The position numbers were made by a program, and so were the translations under genes. Shown piece by piece: positions 24,771-32,551 of a DNA stretch of 64,000 bases (position 1 is the first letter of the stretch; each line of letters opens with the position of its first letter). This DNA comes from Hymenobacter amundsenii (GTDB lineage Bacteria; Bacteroidota; Bacteroidia; Cytophagales; Hymenobacteraceae): positions 310,001 to 374,000 of the forward strand of contig NZ_NIRR01000001.1 in assembly GCF_002204745.1 (NCBI RefSeq), read 5' to 3'. The notes under the pieces are model-generated. The model made no database searches. It saw only the letters and a list, made by a program, of their open reading frames with translations, and was not told where the DNA came from.

Positions 24771-25166
24771 CTAAAAGCGGGGGTACTTGGCGCGGGCGGC
24801 CTCCAAGGCGGCACCGGCAGGGCTGGCGTGGAAAGCAGCGGCAGCAGCGGAGTAGGCGGCGCGGGCCTCGCGGTAGCGGATGATGGCGGCGCGTAGCTGG
24901 GCAAAGCGGCCGGCCTGGGTGCGGTAGTCGTCGCGCAGCGCATACTTGGCGGCGCGGGCATCGAACAGGGCCGACTGAGCGCGAGCCAGTGCTACAGTAG
25001 CGGCGGAGGCAACCGGCGAGACGGGAGGCGGCGTGGGCTGTGGTGCCACCTGGGGCCGGGGCGGATACTTGGCCTCCAGCCGGGCAAGGGTGGCGCGCAG
25101 GGCGGCCAGCTTGCCGGCAACCGCGCCCATGGTGGGCGCGGCTGGGGCTAGAACTAGGCTAAGCAT
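24771..25166 (-). CDS. Ala-rich hypothetical protein, 131 aa
   Basis: The start at ATG 25166 overlaps the end of the upstream gene by 8 bp, favouring it over the one at 25190. Residues 10-35 and 60-125 are Ala/Arg-rich helices, with a proline-rich linker (PPRPQVAPQPTPPPVSP) between. A coiled-coil protein is likely; function unknown. Confidence 0.5.
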   Translation of the reverse strand: MLSLVLAPAAPTMGAVAGKLAALRATLARLEAKYPPRPQVAPQPTPPPVSPVASAATVALARAQSALFDARAAKYALRDDYRTQAGRFAQLRAAIIRYREARAAYSAAAAAFHASPAGAALEAARAKYPRF

Positions 25167-25479
25167 GAGCGGGGACGCCGGCAAAATCATCCTCGGCTTT
25201 CATTACCTCCCACACGGCGCCGAAGGCAAAGCCGGGATGTGCGGCCCGCATGGCGCGAAAGGCTAAGCGCAGCGCCTCAAACGGGCAGGGCGAGAAGCCG
25301 GCAAACCCACCGGCGGGCTGGCACTCCGGCCGTGCGGCCAGGCTGAGCATGACGTGCCAGGAGGTGCCGCCCTTGCCATAGGTGGCGGCGGACTGCGAAA
25401 CATAGATGCCCGAAAAATAACAGAGGGCGGGGCCTTTCCAGGCGGCAGCGGCGAGCTGCAAAAGTTGGTTGGGTAGCAT
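25159..25479 (-). CDS. Hypothetical protein, 106 aa, first gene of the leftward operon
   Basis: ATG at 25479. It has a helical start (LLQLAAAAWKGPALCYFSG) and a later FEALRLAFRAMRAAHPGFAFGAVWEVMKAEDDF. No domain is recognised. It directly follows the operator-bearing promoter region at 25562-25614 and overlaps the next gene, so it heads an operon running to 22029. Confidence 0.5.
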   Translation of the reverse strand: MLPNQLLQLAAAAWKGPALCYFSGIYVSQSAATYGKGGTSWHVMLSLAARPECQPAGGFAGFSPCPFEALRLAFRAMRAAHPGFAFGAVWEVMKAEDDFAGVPAHA

Positions 25480-25561
25480 GGCTGTATAGGTTAGCCGTGA
25501 GGTGCCCCGCGCGTAGGCCTCCGGGTAGGGCGGGCAGCCGGGCCTTTCCCGACTTGCTACC

Positions 25562-25614
25562 TAAAGATACAAACAAATGTTTGTAATTCAAACACAATGT
25601 AACAAATGTTTGAA
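25562..25614 (-). promoter_or_regulatory. Leftward promoter with two operator-like palindromes
   Basis: Read on the minus strand, TTTG (25589-25592) and TATCTTTA (25562-25569) stand 19 bp apart, close to the Bacteroidota -33/-7 pattern. Overlapping it are ACAAACA-AA-TGTTTGT (25569-25584) and TTCAAACA...TGTTTGAA (25587-25614). The same half-site recurs at the rightward promoter near 26466. Confidence 0.55.
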
Positions 25615-25652
25615 CTGTATTGTGGTCTTTTTTGCTGCCTTGATTAATGGGT

Positions 25653-26425
25653 ATAGTGCAAATATTGACGCGGTGAACGGCTGCGGCCGACTAGAACAAG
25701 CCTAAATGCCTATTGGCAGGGGTTTGGGGGCGGCAGCCCCCAATGGACGCGGCCCGGAGGGCGCCTTGTGAGGGCGGGGGGCGGTTTGGTGTGGGTGGGC
25801 CCGAGGAGGATGACACGGCGTTAGCCGGGGCATGATGGACGGGGGTTTGGGGGGCTGCCCCCAATGGACACTCTGCGCAGCAGGCCGCTTTGTGCGGTGG
25901 GGAGAGGGGCGGGACGGCGATGCAGTGACCGTAGCGACCGTAGCCTAGCAAGCGTAGGGAGAGAGACGCGCAGGCGCAGCCGCAGCAACGAACGGACGTA
26001 GCGCAGCGTGGCGCAGGGAGTGTAGGGAATGGAGGCGACGGCTGGCCCCGGGCGGCTGGTTCGGATGGGAGCGGACGCGCTGCCTGGCGTGGGGTGGTTC
26101 GTGGTTTGGTGGCCGGGCTGCGGGGCTGCTGGTGCGGTGGGTTAGCGTTAGGGAGGTGGCAAGAGGCCGGGCACTGGAACGCAGCAGTCCGGCTTTGGCG
26201 GCTGAGCGGAGTGGAGGTGCTGGGCCGGCGGGTTGGTTTGGGAGGGCCGGAAGCGTGGCCTGCCCTGGAGGGCGGGCGGCGCTGGAGGCAGCGGGTTGGA
26301 GGAGCGTAAGGTGCAGCAGGGATGGGAGCCAAGCCGACCAGCGGGAGGCTGACCGCAGGGCCGAAGCGAAGCGGAGTGGCGGACAGCCCGGCCCGTAGGG
26401 GCTGCCCTAAATAGTGCAATATGAC
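25653..26425. other. G-rich non-coding centre of the element
   Basis: About 770 bp with strong G-over-C bias on the plus strand and no credible gene; the only long frame (minus strand) is Pro/Ser/Arg low-complexity. It contains hairpin repeats of the form TTGGGGG-loop-CCCCCAA (around 25724 and 25846), each followed by TGGAC, and a third AGGGGCTGCCCT at about 26397. The edges carry similar words, ATAGTGCAAATATTGAC (25653) and ATAGTGCAATATGAC (26411). It could be a replication origin, a structured RNA or a packaging/transfer site. Confidence 0.5.
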
Positions 26426-26437
26426 TTGGGCAGGTTG

Positions 26438-26494
26438 TTTGAACGGTGTTAGGGTTTGATACGTATGTTTGTAACAATAACAAACAATGTAACA
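26438..26494 (+). promoter_or_regulatory. Rightward promoter with operator-like palindrome
   Basis: TTTG at 26438-26441 and TATGTTTG at 26464-26471 (a perfect TAnnTTTG) fit a Bacteroidota promoter for the holin-like gene. The palindrome TGTTTGT-aacaata-ACAAACA (26466-26486) covers the -7 box, and CAATGTAACA is shared with the leftward control region. Confidence 0.6.
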
Positions 26495-26506
26495 CAAATT
26501 AACGTC

Positions 26507-26806
26507 ATGTTTAGTAGCACGAAATCGGGGCACTTTGCCCACATCATGGTCACGGCTTTGGTAGGCCAGATGGCTAGTCAGGGGTTGGTGCCGCCGGACC
26601 CCGACAAAATTGAGAGTTATGGGCACCTGATTATTCAGGCGCTGGTGGCCCTGGTGACCATCTGGGCGACGGTTCGGAAGGCGCTGCAGCGACCGGAGGC
26701 CGTGGTGAAACTGCCGGCGGAGGGAGTGGTGGCCGTGGCGGAGGCTGCTGCGGCTGGTGAAACTGGGGCTCCTTTAGCGGGTAGGGCTAGCAATGGAAAC
26801 GACTAG
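26507..26806 (+). CDS. Small membrane protein, holin-like
   Basis: A 99-aa protein from ATG 26507. One clear membrane helix (HLIIQALVALVTIWATV, about residues 43-62), preceded by a helix HFAHIMVTALVGQMAS and followed by a charged then Ala-rich tail. The gene overlaps the M15 endopeptidase gene by 14 bp, the classical holin-endolysin order. Holin function is inferred from size, topology and context, not from a family match. Confidence 0.6.
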   Translation: MFSSTKSGHFAHIMVTALVGQMASQGLVPPDPDKIESYGHLIIQALVALVTIWATVRKALQRPEAVVKLPAEGVVAVAEAAAAGETGAPLAGRASNGND

Positions 26807-27266
26807 ACTGCCGGGCCCCGTGGTGGCTCCGGTGCGGGCGGTGCCCAAGCTGAGCAGCGTGCAGCAGCGCATTCAGGTGGCGCGGCTGGCGCAGGCGGAA
26901 CCAAGCTTGGGCTCGGCGTATGCACAGGCGTTGGCGCGGTGGATGGGTGACCCGGTGCTGCGGCTGGCGGGGGTGCCCATCGTGACGGAATGCTACCGGA
27001 ATCCGGCGCGTCAGGAGGAGCTGTATGCGCAGGGGCGAACCAAGCCTGGGCCGATTGTGACGTACAAGCGCGGCGGCGAATCGACGCACAACCGGTGGCC
27101 GTCGCGGGCGCTGGACGTGGCGCTTCTGCTGGCCGATGGGGAGGTGTCGTGGTCGGGGTTGCTGTTGAGCAAGTTTGCGCGGCTGATGAAGGCGGCCGAT
27201 GCGCGAGTGCATTGGGGCGGGGACTTTCCGGGAGAATTTAAGGACAGGCCGCACTTTGAGGTGTAA
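26793..27266 (+). CDS. M15-family peptidase, endolysin-like
   Basis: A 157-aa protein. Motifs of M15C L-alanyl-D-glutamate-type endopeptidases are complete: VTECYRNPARQEELYAQGRTK, the zinc ligands His in STHN and Asp in ALDVALL, and the last His in RPHFEV; HWGGDF is also typical. It would cut the peptide stem of peptidoglycan. It lacks a signal peptide, which fits release through the upstream membrane protein. Confidence 0.85.
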   Translation: METTRLPGPVVAPVRAVPKLSSVQQRIQVARLAQAEPSLGSAYAQALARWMGDPVLRLAGVPIVTECYRNPARQEELYAQGRTKPGPIVTYKRGGESTHNRWPSRALDVALLLADGEVSWSGLLLSKFARLMKAADARVHWGGDFPGEFKDRPHFEV

Positions 27267-27277
27267 GGTGAAAACGA

Positions 27278-27304
27278 AGCGAGTGGGCCAGATGGTCCGC
27301 TCGT
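27278..27304 (+). terminator. Weak hairpin after the endolysin-like gene
   Basis: GCGAGTGGGCC pairs with GGTCCGCTCGT using G-T pairs; no T-run follows. The same GGGCCAGATGGTCC core occurs in the stronger terminator at 29971-30003. Confidence 0.4.
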
Positions 27305-27493
27305 GCTGGTTTGAGACTACGGCATACACCCATTTGCTGGCCGGTTTGCGCGGGTACGAAGCAAATTTGGCATGTTGAGCCGGCTGAATAGCCGGAGGTT
27401 TTTCAGGTTCCTGACCTGGTGTTGGAGGTGTTGCAACGAAATGTTGCGACCTGTGCCGCAAATTGCCAGGCCATAACAGACACCACTCGCCCG

Positions 27494-28846
27494 ATGCCCC
27501 GCGCACCCGTACCACCCGTACCACCCGTTGTGAAGCCCACGTTTGCCGAGGCCCTGCGCTTCTGGCTGAAGCTGGGCTTCATGAGCTTCGGCGGGCCGGC
27601 TGGCCAAATTGCCATCATGCACACGGTGCTGGTGGAGCAGAAGCGCTGGATTTCGGACGCCAAGTTTCTGCACGCGCTCAATTACTGCATGCTGCTGCCC
27701 GGGCCGGAGGCGCAGCAGCTGGCCACCTACATCGGGTGGCTGCTGCACGGCACCCGGGGCGGGCTGGTGGCGGGCATCCTGTTCGTGCTGCCGTCGGTGT
27801 TCATTTTGCTGGCCTTGAGCTTACTGTACGTGACGGTGGGCACGCTGCCGGCCTTGCAGGGCGTGTTTATGGGGTTGAAGCCGGCGGTGGTGGCCATCAT
27901 TCTGCTGGCCCTGGTCAAGATTGGGCAGAAGTCCTTGCTGAGCCCGCTGCACTACGCGGTGGCCGGGGCCAGCTTCGTGGGCATCTTCTTCCTCAACATT
28001 CCCTTTCCGCTGCTCATCATTGGGGCGGCCGGGGTGGCGCTGGTGGCGCGGCGGCTCTTCCCGGTGCCGGCGGCTACGGCGGCCGTGCAGGCCCGGGCCG
28101 CGCAGGCCGAGGAAGGCTACTTTTTGACGACGCGAACGGTGGTGCCGGGCACGGGTTTTTCGGGGCCGCGCCTGCTGCGGCAGGCCGTGGCGGCGGGGGT
28201 GCTGTGGGTGCTGCCGCTGGGGCTGTTCAGGCTGTTTGCGTCGGATTTTGGGTTCTGGCGGGGCCTGAGCGTGTTCTTCACGCAGGCGGCGCTGGTGACC
28301 TTTGGCGGGGCCTACGCCGTGCTGCCCTACGTGGCGCAGGTGAGCGTGGCCAAGCTGCACTGGCTCACGCAGGGGCAAATGCTGGACGGCCTGGCCCTGG
28401 GCGAAACCACACCGGGGCCGCTGATAATGGTGCTGGCGTTTGTGGGGTTCATGGGGGGCTATACCCACTTCGGCGGGTCGCTGGCCTTCGGCGCGCTGGG
28501 GCTGCTGTCCACCACGTACTACACCTTTCTGCCGTGCTTTGTCTTCATTCTGGTGGGGGCGCCGCTGATTGAGCGCACGCAGCACAACGCCTCGCTGAAA
28601 GCGGTGCTGAGCATCATCACGGCGGCCGTGGTGGGCGTGGTGCTCAACCTGGCCGTGTACCTGGGGCGGGCGGTGCTCTTTCCGGCGGGCCACCTCAGCG
28701 TGGCGCAGCTGCACGGGCCGAGCCTGGCGTGGCTGCTGGTGTCGGTGGTGGCGCTCTACCGTTTCAAGGTGAACATGATACGCTGGATAGGCGTTAGTGC
28801 CGCAGCGGGCTTGCTGTACTACCTGGTGGCAGCCTACGTAGGGTAA
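27494..28846 (+). CDS. chrA: Chromate efflux transporter, CHR family, long type
   Basis: A 450-aa membrane protein from ATG 27494. It has the two homologous CHR halves: the first opens FAEALRFWLKLGFMSFGGPAGQIA (in part here) with MLLPGPEAQQLATYIGW, the second has FFTQAALVTFGGAYAVLPYV and LGETTPGPLIMVLAFVGFMGGY. The F-G-G-P and P-G-P-x-x-Q/G motifs are those of ChrA, which exports chromate. About ten to twelve membrane helices are visible. It is followed by a DUF1259 gene with 44 bp between and both end at one terminator, so they are likely one transcript. It is cargo in the element. Confidence 0.92.
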   Translation: MPRAPVPPVPPVVKPTFAEALRFWLKLGFMSFGGPAGQIAIMHTVLVEQKRWISDAKFLHALNYCMLLPGPEAQQLATYIGWLLHGTRGGLVAGILFVLPSVFILLALSLLYVTVGTLPALQGVFMGLKPAVVAIILLALVKIGQKSLLSPLHYAVAGASFVGIFFLNIPFPLLIIGAAGVALVARRLFPVPAATAAVQARAAQAEEGYFLTTRTVVPGTGFSGPRLLRQAVAAGVLWVLPLGLFRLFASDFGFWRGLSVFFTQAALVTFGGAYAVLPYVAQVSVAKLHWLTQGQMLDGLALGETTPGPLIMVLAFVGFMGGYTHFGGSLAFGALGLLSTTYYTFLPCFVFILVGAPLIERTQHNASLKAVLSIITAAVVGVVLNLAVYLGRAVLFPAGHLSVAQLHGPSLAWLLVSVVALYRFKVNMIRWIGVSAAAGLLYYLVAAYVG

Positions 28847-28890
28847 TCTCAACTTTGGCTATTCTTCCCTCCTATTCTTCCTCCACGCTT

Positions 28891-29937
28891 ATGACTGATT
28901 CCCGCTTTTCCCGCCGCGACTGGCTCAAGACGGCCGCCCTGGCCACCGCCCCCGTGCTCCTCGGCGCGCTGCCTGCTGCGGCGGGCCCCGCCGCCCCGGT
29001 TGCCGGCAAAACGCCGGCCCTGACGGCGGCGGAAATTGCGGCCATCGAAGCCGCTATGGGCAAGAAGGGCACCTACGTGGAGGGGCAGGCCACGCACACC
29101 ACGCCGTTGCCGCGCAACGATTTGAAGGTGACGATAAAAGGGGAGCCGGTGCCCATCTCCTTCGGCTTTGGCGGCTGGGTGGCCATCAAGCACACGCTGG
29201 ATGGGAAGTCGGCCATGCTGATGAGCGACACGGTGCTGCGGCAGGAAGAAGTGAACCCGTTGATGTCGGCGGCGCTGGCCAACGGGCTGGAGATTGGGGC
29301 GGTGCACAACCACTTTTTCTACGAGGAGCCGCGCATCTTTTACATGCACATCCACGGCATGGGCACGCCGGCCGAACTGGCAAAGAAGTTTGCGGCCACG
29401 CTGAAAGATTCCAAGCTGTTGCCGGCCAACCAGCCGCCCGCCCCCGCCCCGGCGGCCGCGCAGGCGGGGAACAACGCCACGCCGAGCGCGAGGCCGCCCA
29501 CCGGCAAGGAGCTGTTTGATTTGCCCGCGCTGGACAAGATTACCGGCAAGAAAGGCACGGTCAACGGCCCCACCTACAAATACACCGTGGGCCGCGACGA
29601 CCTCCAGTCGGTGATGATGGGCACGGAAATGACCGCCGCCATCGGGCTGAACTCCTGGGCCGCGTTCGCTGGCAAGCAAGAGGATGCGCACATTGCCGGC
29701 GACATTGCCATGCTGGAAGCCGAAGTGAACCCGGTGATTAAAGTGCTGCGGGCCCACAACCTGGAGGTGGTGGCGGTGCACAACCACATGCTCTTCGATG
29801 AGCCCCGGATGATGTTCCTGCACTACTACGGCCGGGGGCCGGCGGCGCAGCTGGCGCAGGGGTTCCGGGCGGCCCTGGACCAACTGGGGAAAGGCAAAGC
29901 ACCGGGGATGCGGGGCATGGAAGGCATGAAGCACTAG
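28891..29937 (+). CDS. DUF1259 (LppY/LpqO-type) protein with Tat signal
   Basis: A 348-aa protein from ATG 28891. The N-terminus has a twin-arginine signal (SRRDWLKTAALATAPVLLG). Two DUF1259 repeats follow, roughly residues 40-165 and 205-345; each has the pattern EVNPLMSAALANGLEIGAVHNH / EVNPVIKVLRAHNLEVVAVHNH (shown in part) and a second His-containing strand (FYMHIHGMG, MFLHYYGRG). The His-rich repeats could bind a metal. DUF1259 proteins often neighbour chromate transporters, as here, but their biochemical job is not known to me. Confidence 0.85.
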   Translation: MTDSRFSRRDWLKTAALATAPVLLGALPAAAGPAAPVAGKTPALTAAEIAAIEAAMGKKGTYVEGQATHTTPLPRNDLKVTIKGEPVPISFGFGGWVAIKHTLDGKSAMLMSDTVLRQEEVNPLMSAALANGLEIGAVHNHFFYEEPRIFYMHIHGMGTPAELAKKFAATLKDSKLLPANQPPAPAPAAAQAGNNATPSARPPTGKELFDLPALDKITGKKGTVNGPTYKYTVGRDDLQSVMMGTEMTAAIGLNSWAAFAGKQEDAHIAGDIAMLEAEVNPVIKVLRAHNLEVVAVHNHMLFDEPRMMFLHYYGRGPAAQLAQGFRAALDQLGKGKAPGMRGMEGMKH

Positions 29938-29970
29938 CCTGGACGGCGGGCCCGCGTCAATGAAGCGGTA

Positions 29971-30003
29971 AAAAACGAGCGGGCCAGATGGTCCGTTCGT
30001 TTT
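29971..30003 (+). terminator. Terminator after the chromate cargo
   Basis: AAACGAGCGGGCC and GGTCCGTTCGTTT form a hairpin with G-T pairs, followed by TTGATTT. Confidence 0.75.
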
Positions 30004-30024
30004 GATTTAAGAACACAGGGGTAG

Positions 30025-30285
30025 CTACAAGCCGTGGGTGAGGGTGAATAGGATGGTGGCGCGGGTAAGGCGCAGGGCTTCGGCAGGCTGCTGGGCGAGG
30101 TAGGTGTCGGCGACGTATTCAAAGAAGCGGCCGGAGCCAAGCCGCTGGAGCTGCCGGCGGGGAACCGTGACAGCGTAGAGGTTGCGGCCGTGAAAGTCGC
30201 GTTGGAAGATAAACGTGAAGGCGTTGTTGGAGAGGGGGCCGAGGCGGACGGCGAGCAGGAAGCGTGCGTTGCTTTCGCGCTGCAT
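30025..30285 (-). CDS. Hypothetical protein, 86 aa
   Basis: ATG at 30285 (MQRESNARFLLAVRLGPLS). The frame extends upstream to 30372 but only through a dispersed repeat. The pattern NAFTFIFQRDFHGRNLYAVTVP and RFFEYVADTYLAQQP suggests a small alpha/beta protein. No family is recognised. It lies downstream of umuC on the same strand, about 125 bp away across a repeat. Confidence 0.5.
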   Translation of the reverse strand: MQRESNARFLLAVRLGPLSNNAFTFIFQRDFHGRNLYAVTVPRRQLQRLGSGRFFEYVADTYLAQQPAEALRLTRATILFTLTHGL

Positions 30286-30320
30286 GAGTAGGGGCAGATG
30301 TGGGTTGGATAATGGATTAC

Positions 30321-30372
30321 TGCTGCACGCGAGATGCTTCGGTCTCTGCTTGATGCGCAGAATGCTCAGCAT
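30321..30372. repeat. Dispersed CATGCTGAG-type palindromic repeat
   Basis: GAGATGCTTCGGTCTCTGCT and TTGATGCGCAGAATGCTCAG-CATGA repeat the order of words seen at 16363-16412. It sits just downstream of umuC and is followed by T-runs, so it may also terminate transcription. Confidence 0.55.
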
Positions 30373-30409
30373 GACGTTCTTTTTTCTTTCGCGCTATCCT
30401 CTTTCTAGG

Positions 30410-31708
30410 CTAGCCTACTTCCCATAGCTCGTCCCATGAGGTGGTGCGGGCGGGGGTGCGGTGCTGGGTTTGACCTTGCCAGGGGGCAGTTTGGCCTTTG
30501 GGTGAAAGGGCAGCGGCTACTTGGACGGTGGCGCGGCCGAAGCGGGCGTTGAGCTTGTCGAGCTGCTGCATGAGGGCCGCCGATTGGGGGCGGGTGATTT
30601 CGGGGGCTTTCTCGAAGAGGTTGAGTTGGGGCTGGCCTGCGGCCTCGAATCCATCGAAAACGACGCCGGCTTTGACGTAGATGGTACCGGGCTGCCAGAT
30701 GCGCAGCAGGATGGCATGCGCGTAGCTTACCAAGTCGAGGGTGTTGCTGGTGGCGGCGGGCAGGGTGATTTGGGCGGAGCGGGTGTGTGGGGGTGGTGTG
30801 TTGCCGAAGCGGTTTTGGCTGAGGAAGACGGTGAGGACGTGAGCCACGGAGCCCTGCTGGCGGAGCTTCTCGGCGGCTCGTGAGGTGAAGGCAGCGACGG
30901 CGGCCAGGAGGTCGTCGAAGCGGTGCAGGGGGCGGCCGAAGGTGCGGGTGCACGCGATGCTCTTGCGCGCCAGGGTGCCGTCTTCGCTGGGGGCTAGCTG
31001 GTGGCAGGGAAAGCCCTGCAGCTCGCGCACCAGGCGGGCGCCCACGACGCCGCCGAGGTGCTTGCGGGCATAGGCTTCGGAGCAGCGGGCGAGGTCGGCG
31101 GCGGTGGTAATGCGTTGGTCGTAAAGCTTGGTGGCATACTGGCGGCCGATGCCCCACACGTCTTCGATGGGCACCTGGGTGAGGGCCCATTGGCGACACT
31201 CGGGTTCTTCGAGGCTGAGCACGCCGCCAAGGGAGGCATCTTTCTTGGCCACGCGGTTGGCGAGCTTGGCCAGGGTTTTGGTGGGGGCGATGCCAACGCA
31301 GGTGGGAATGTGGGTGCGCTGCAGGACTTCGGCGCGGACGTCGCGGGCATACTTTTCCAGGGAACCGAAATAGCGTTGCATGCCGTGGAGGCCGAGAAAA
31401 GCTTCGTCGATGGAATACACTTCGACTTCGGGGGCAACGTCAGTCAGGTAATTCATCACGCGGCTGCTCATGTCGCCGTAAAGGGCGTAGTTGCTGCTGA
31501 ACACTTGCACCTGGTGCTGCTCGATGAGGGGGCGCACCTGGAACAGGGGCTCGCCCATCTTAATGCCGAGGGCCTTGGCTTCGGCGGAGCGGGACACGAT
31601 GCAGCCGTCGTTGTTGCTCAGCACCACGACGGGCTGGCCGGCCAGCTTGGGCTGGAAGGCCCGCTCGCAGCTGACGTAGAAATTGTTGCAGTCGACAAGG
31701 GCGAACAT
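30410..31708 (-). CDS. umuC: Y-family DNA polymerase V catalytic subunit
   Basis: A 432-aa translesion polymerase. The catalytic signature is present: FALVDCNNFYVSCE at the N-terminus with the first Asp, the NNDGCIVSRS finger motif, and VYSIDEAFL with the Asp-Glu pair. Thumb and little-finger regions follow (GIAPTKTLAKLANRVAK; C-terminal basic region). It is carried with umuD (78 bp apart) on an integrated element, as often seen on plasmids and phages, and would add mutagenic repair after DNA damage. Length is normal for UmuC. Confidence 0.95.
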   Translation of the reverse strand: MFALVDCNNFYVSCERAFQPKLAGQPVVVLSNNDGCIVSRSAEAKALGIKMGEPLFQVRPLIEQHQVQVFSSNYALYGDMSSRVMNYLTDVAPEVEVYSIDEAFLGLHGMQRYFGSLEKYARDVRAEVLQRTHIPTCVGIAPTKTLAKLANRVAKKDASLGGVLSLEEPECRQWALTQVPIEDVWGIGRQYATKLYDQRITTAADLARCSEAYARKHLGGVVGARLVRELQGFPCHQLAPSEDGTLARKSIACTRTFGRPLHRFDDLLAAVAAFTSRAAEKLRQQGSVAHVLTVFLSQNRFGNTPPPHTRSAQITLPAATSNTLDLVSYAHAILLRIWQPGTIYVKAGVVFDGFEAAGQPQLNLFEKAPEITRPQSAALMQQLDKLNARFGRATVQVAAALSPKGQTAPWQGQTQHRTPARTTSWDELWEVG

Positions 31709-31786
31709 GGGAACCTCACCCCCGGCCCCTCTCCAGCAGAGAGGGGAGCCTGACGATGGGGGCTGCAGGCGGGTGAGCTGGGAGTG

Positions 31787-32260
31787 TTAGATGCGGCGGG
31801 TGCGGGTGTGCTCGTGGAGCTTGCCGTTTATCATTTCGCTGATGACGTGCGTGACGACGCCCCACACTTCGAAGCTTTGGCCGAGGCGGCTGGTATCGAT
31901 GGATTCGTGGGCGGGGTTGTCGGGCACCAGCCAGTAGACGCCGCCGCGCTTTTCGAGGCGCTTGATGGTGAACTCGCCGTCGACGGCGGCCACGACGATG
32001 TTGCCGGGCTGGGGCTTGAGCGAGCAGTCGACGGCCATTAGGGAGCCATCGGCGATGTGCGAGGGAGCACCGTCCATGCTGTTGCCGCGGACCCGGGCCA
32101 GGTAGGTGCAATCGGGGTGGGGCAGCAGAATCTTGTTGAGGTCGATTTTGGTCCCCATGTGGTCCTGGGCGGGGCTGGGAAAGCCGGCAGGAATGGGGGT
32201 TTCGCAGTGGAGCAGCCAGAGGGGCTCGCGGATGACTTGCAGGATTTCGACGGTATCCAT
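31787..32260 (-). CDS. umuD: UmuD-like self-cleaving S24 peptidase
   Basis: A 157-aa protein. The cleavage site A25-G26 lies in PIPAGFPSPAQDH, as in UmuD; the catalytic pair is S61 in RGNSMDGA and K100 in FTIKRLEK. After RecA-stimulated self-cleavage it would form UmuD' and activate UmuC. Two palindromes upstream at 32315-32352 are probable operator sites. It is the first gene of the umuDC unit. Confidence 0.93.
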   Translation of the reverse strand: MDTVEILQVIREPLWLLHCETPIPAGFPSPAQDHMGTKIDLNKILLPHPDCTYLARVRGNSMDGAPSHIADGSLMAVDCSLKPQPGNIVVAAVDGEFTIKRLEKRGGVYWLVPDNPAHESIDTSRLGQSFEVWGVVTHVISEMINGKLHEHTRTRRI

Positions 32261-32314
32261 AACGAGTTGGGAATGGTGGACGAGGTATTATTCGGTTGCA
32301 AATAACGGCGCTAT

Positions 32315-32352
32315 TACTAATTTTGTTAGTAGATACCCCCTAACATTGTTAG
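32315..32352 (-). promoter_or_regulatory. Two palindromic operator-like sites upstream of umuD
   Basis: TACTAA-ttttg-TTAGTA (32315-32331) and CTAACA-t-TGTTAG (32340-32352) share the half-site CTAAC/GTTAG. They lie 55-90 bp before umuD, where a damage-responsive repressor would bind. They differ from the GGTAA-type site near the CI gene. Confidence 0.55.
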
Positions 32353-32551
32353 TAACTAATGTGGATAGTTGTGTGGATAATGGGAAAGGAGTAACTGGCT
32401 GGGGTTTTTGTGGTGGAAAAAATGTGGATAAAAAAAACGGGCCGTGGGGCCCGTTTTGATAATCAGAGGTTGATGTGAGTAAGGAAGTAGGGGGTTGATT
32501 GGCTGCGGGCTGGGCCCGTTACTTTTGACGGGTAACTACTCGTTGTTGTTT

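Noticed and set aside
25691..26626. A 311-codon open frame on the minus strand across the G-rich core
   Set aside because: Its product is Pro/Ser/Arg/Cys low-complexity with no domain pattern, it runs through hairpin repeats and the rightward promoter, and it is best explained by high GC content.
31709..31786. A small gene between umuC and umuD
   Set aside because: The 78-bp gap holds only a CCCCTCTC/GAGAGGGG hairpin of a common repeat type; no start-stop frame of useful size.
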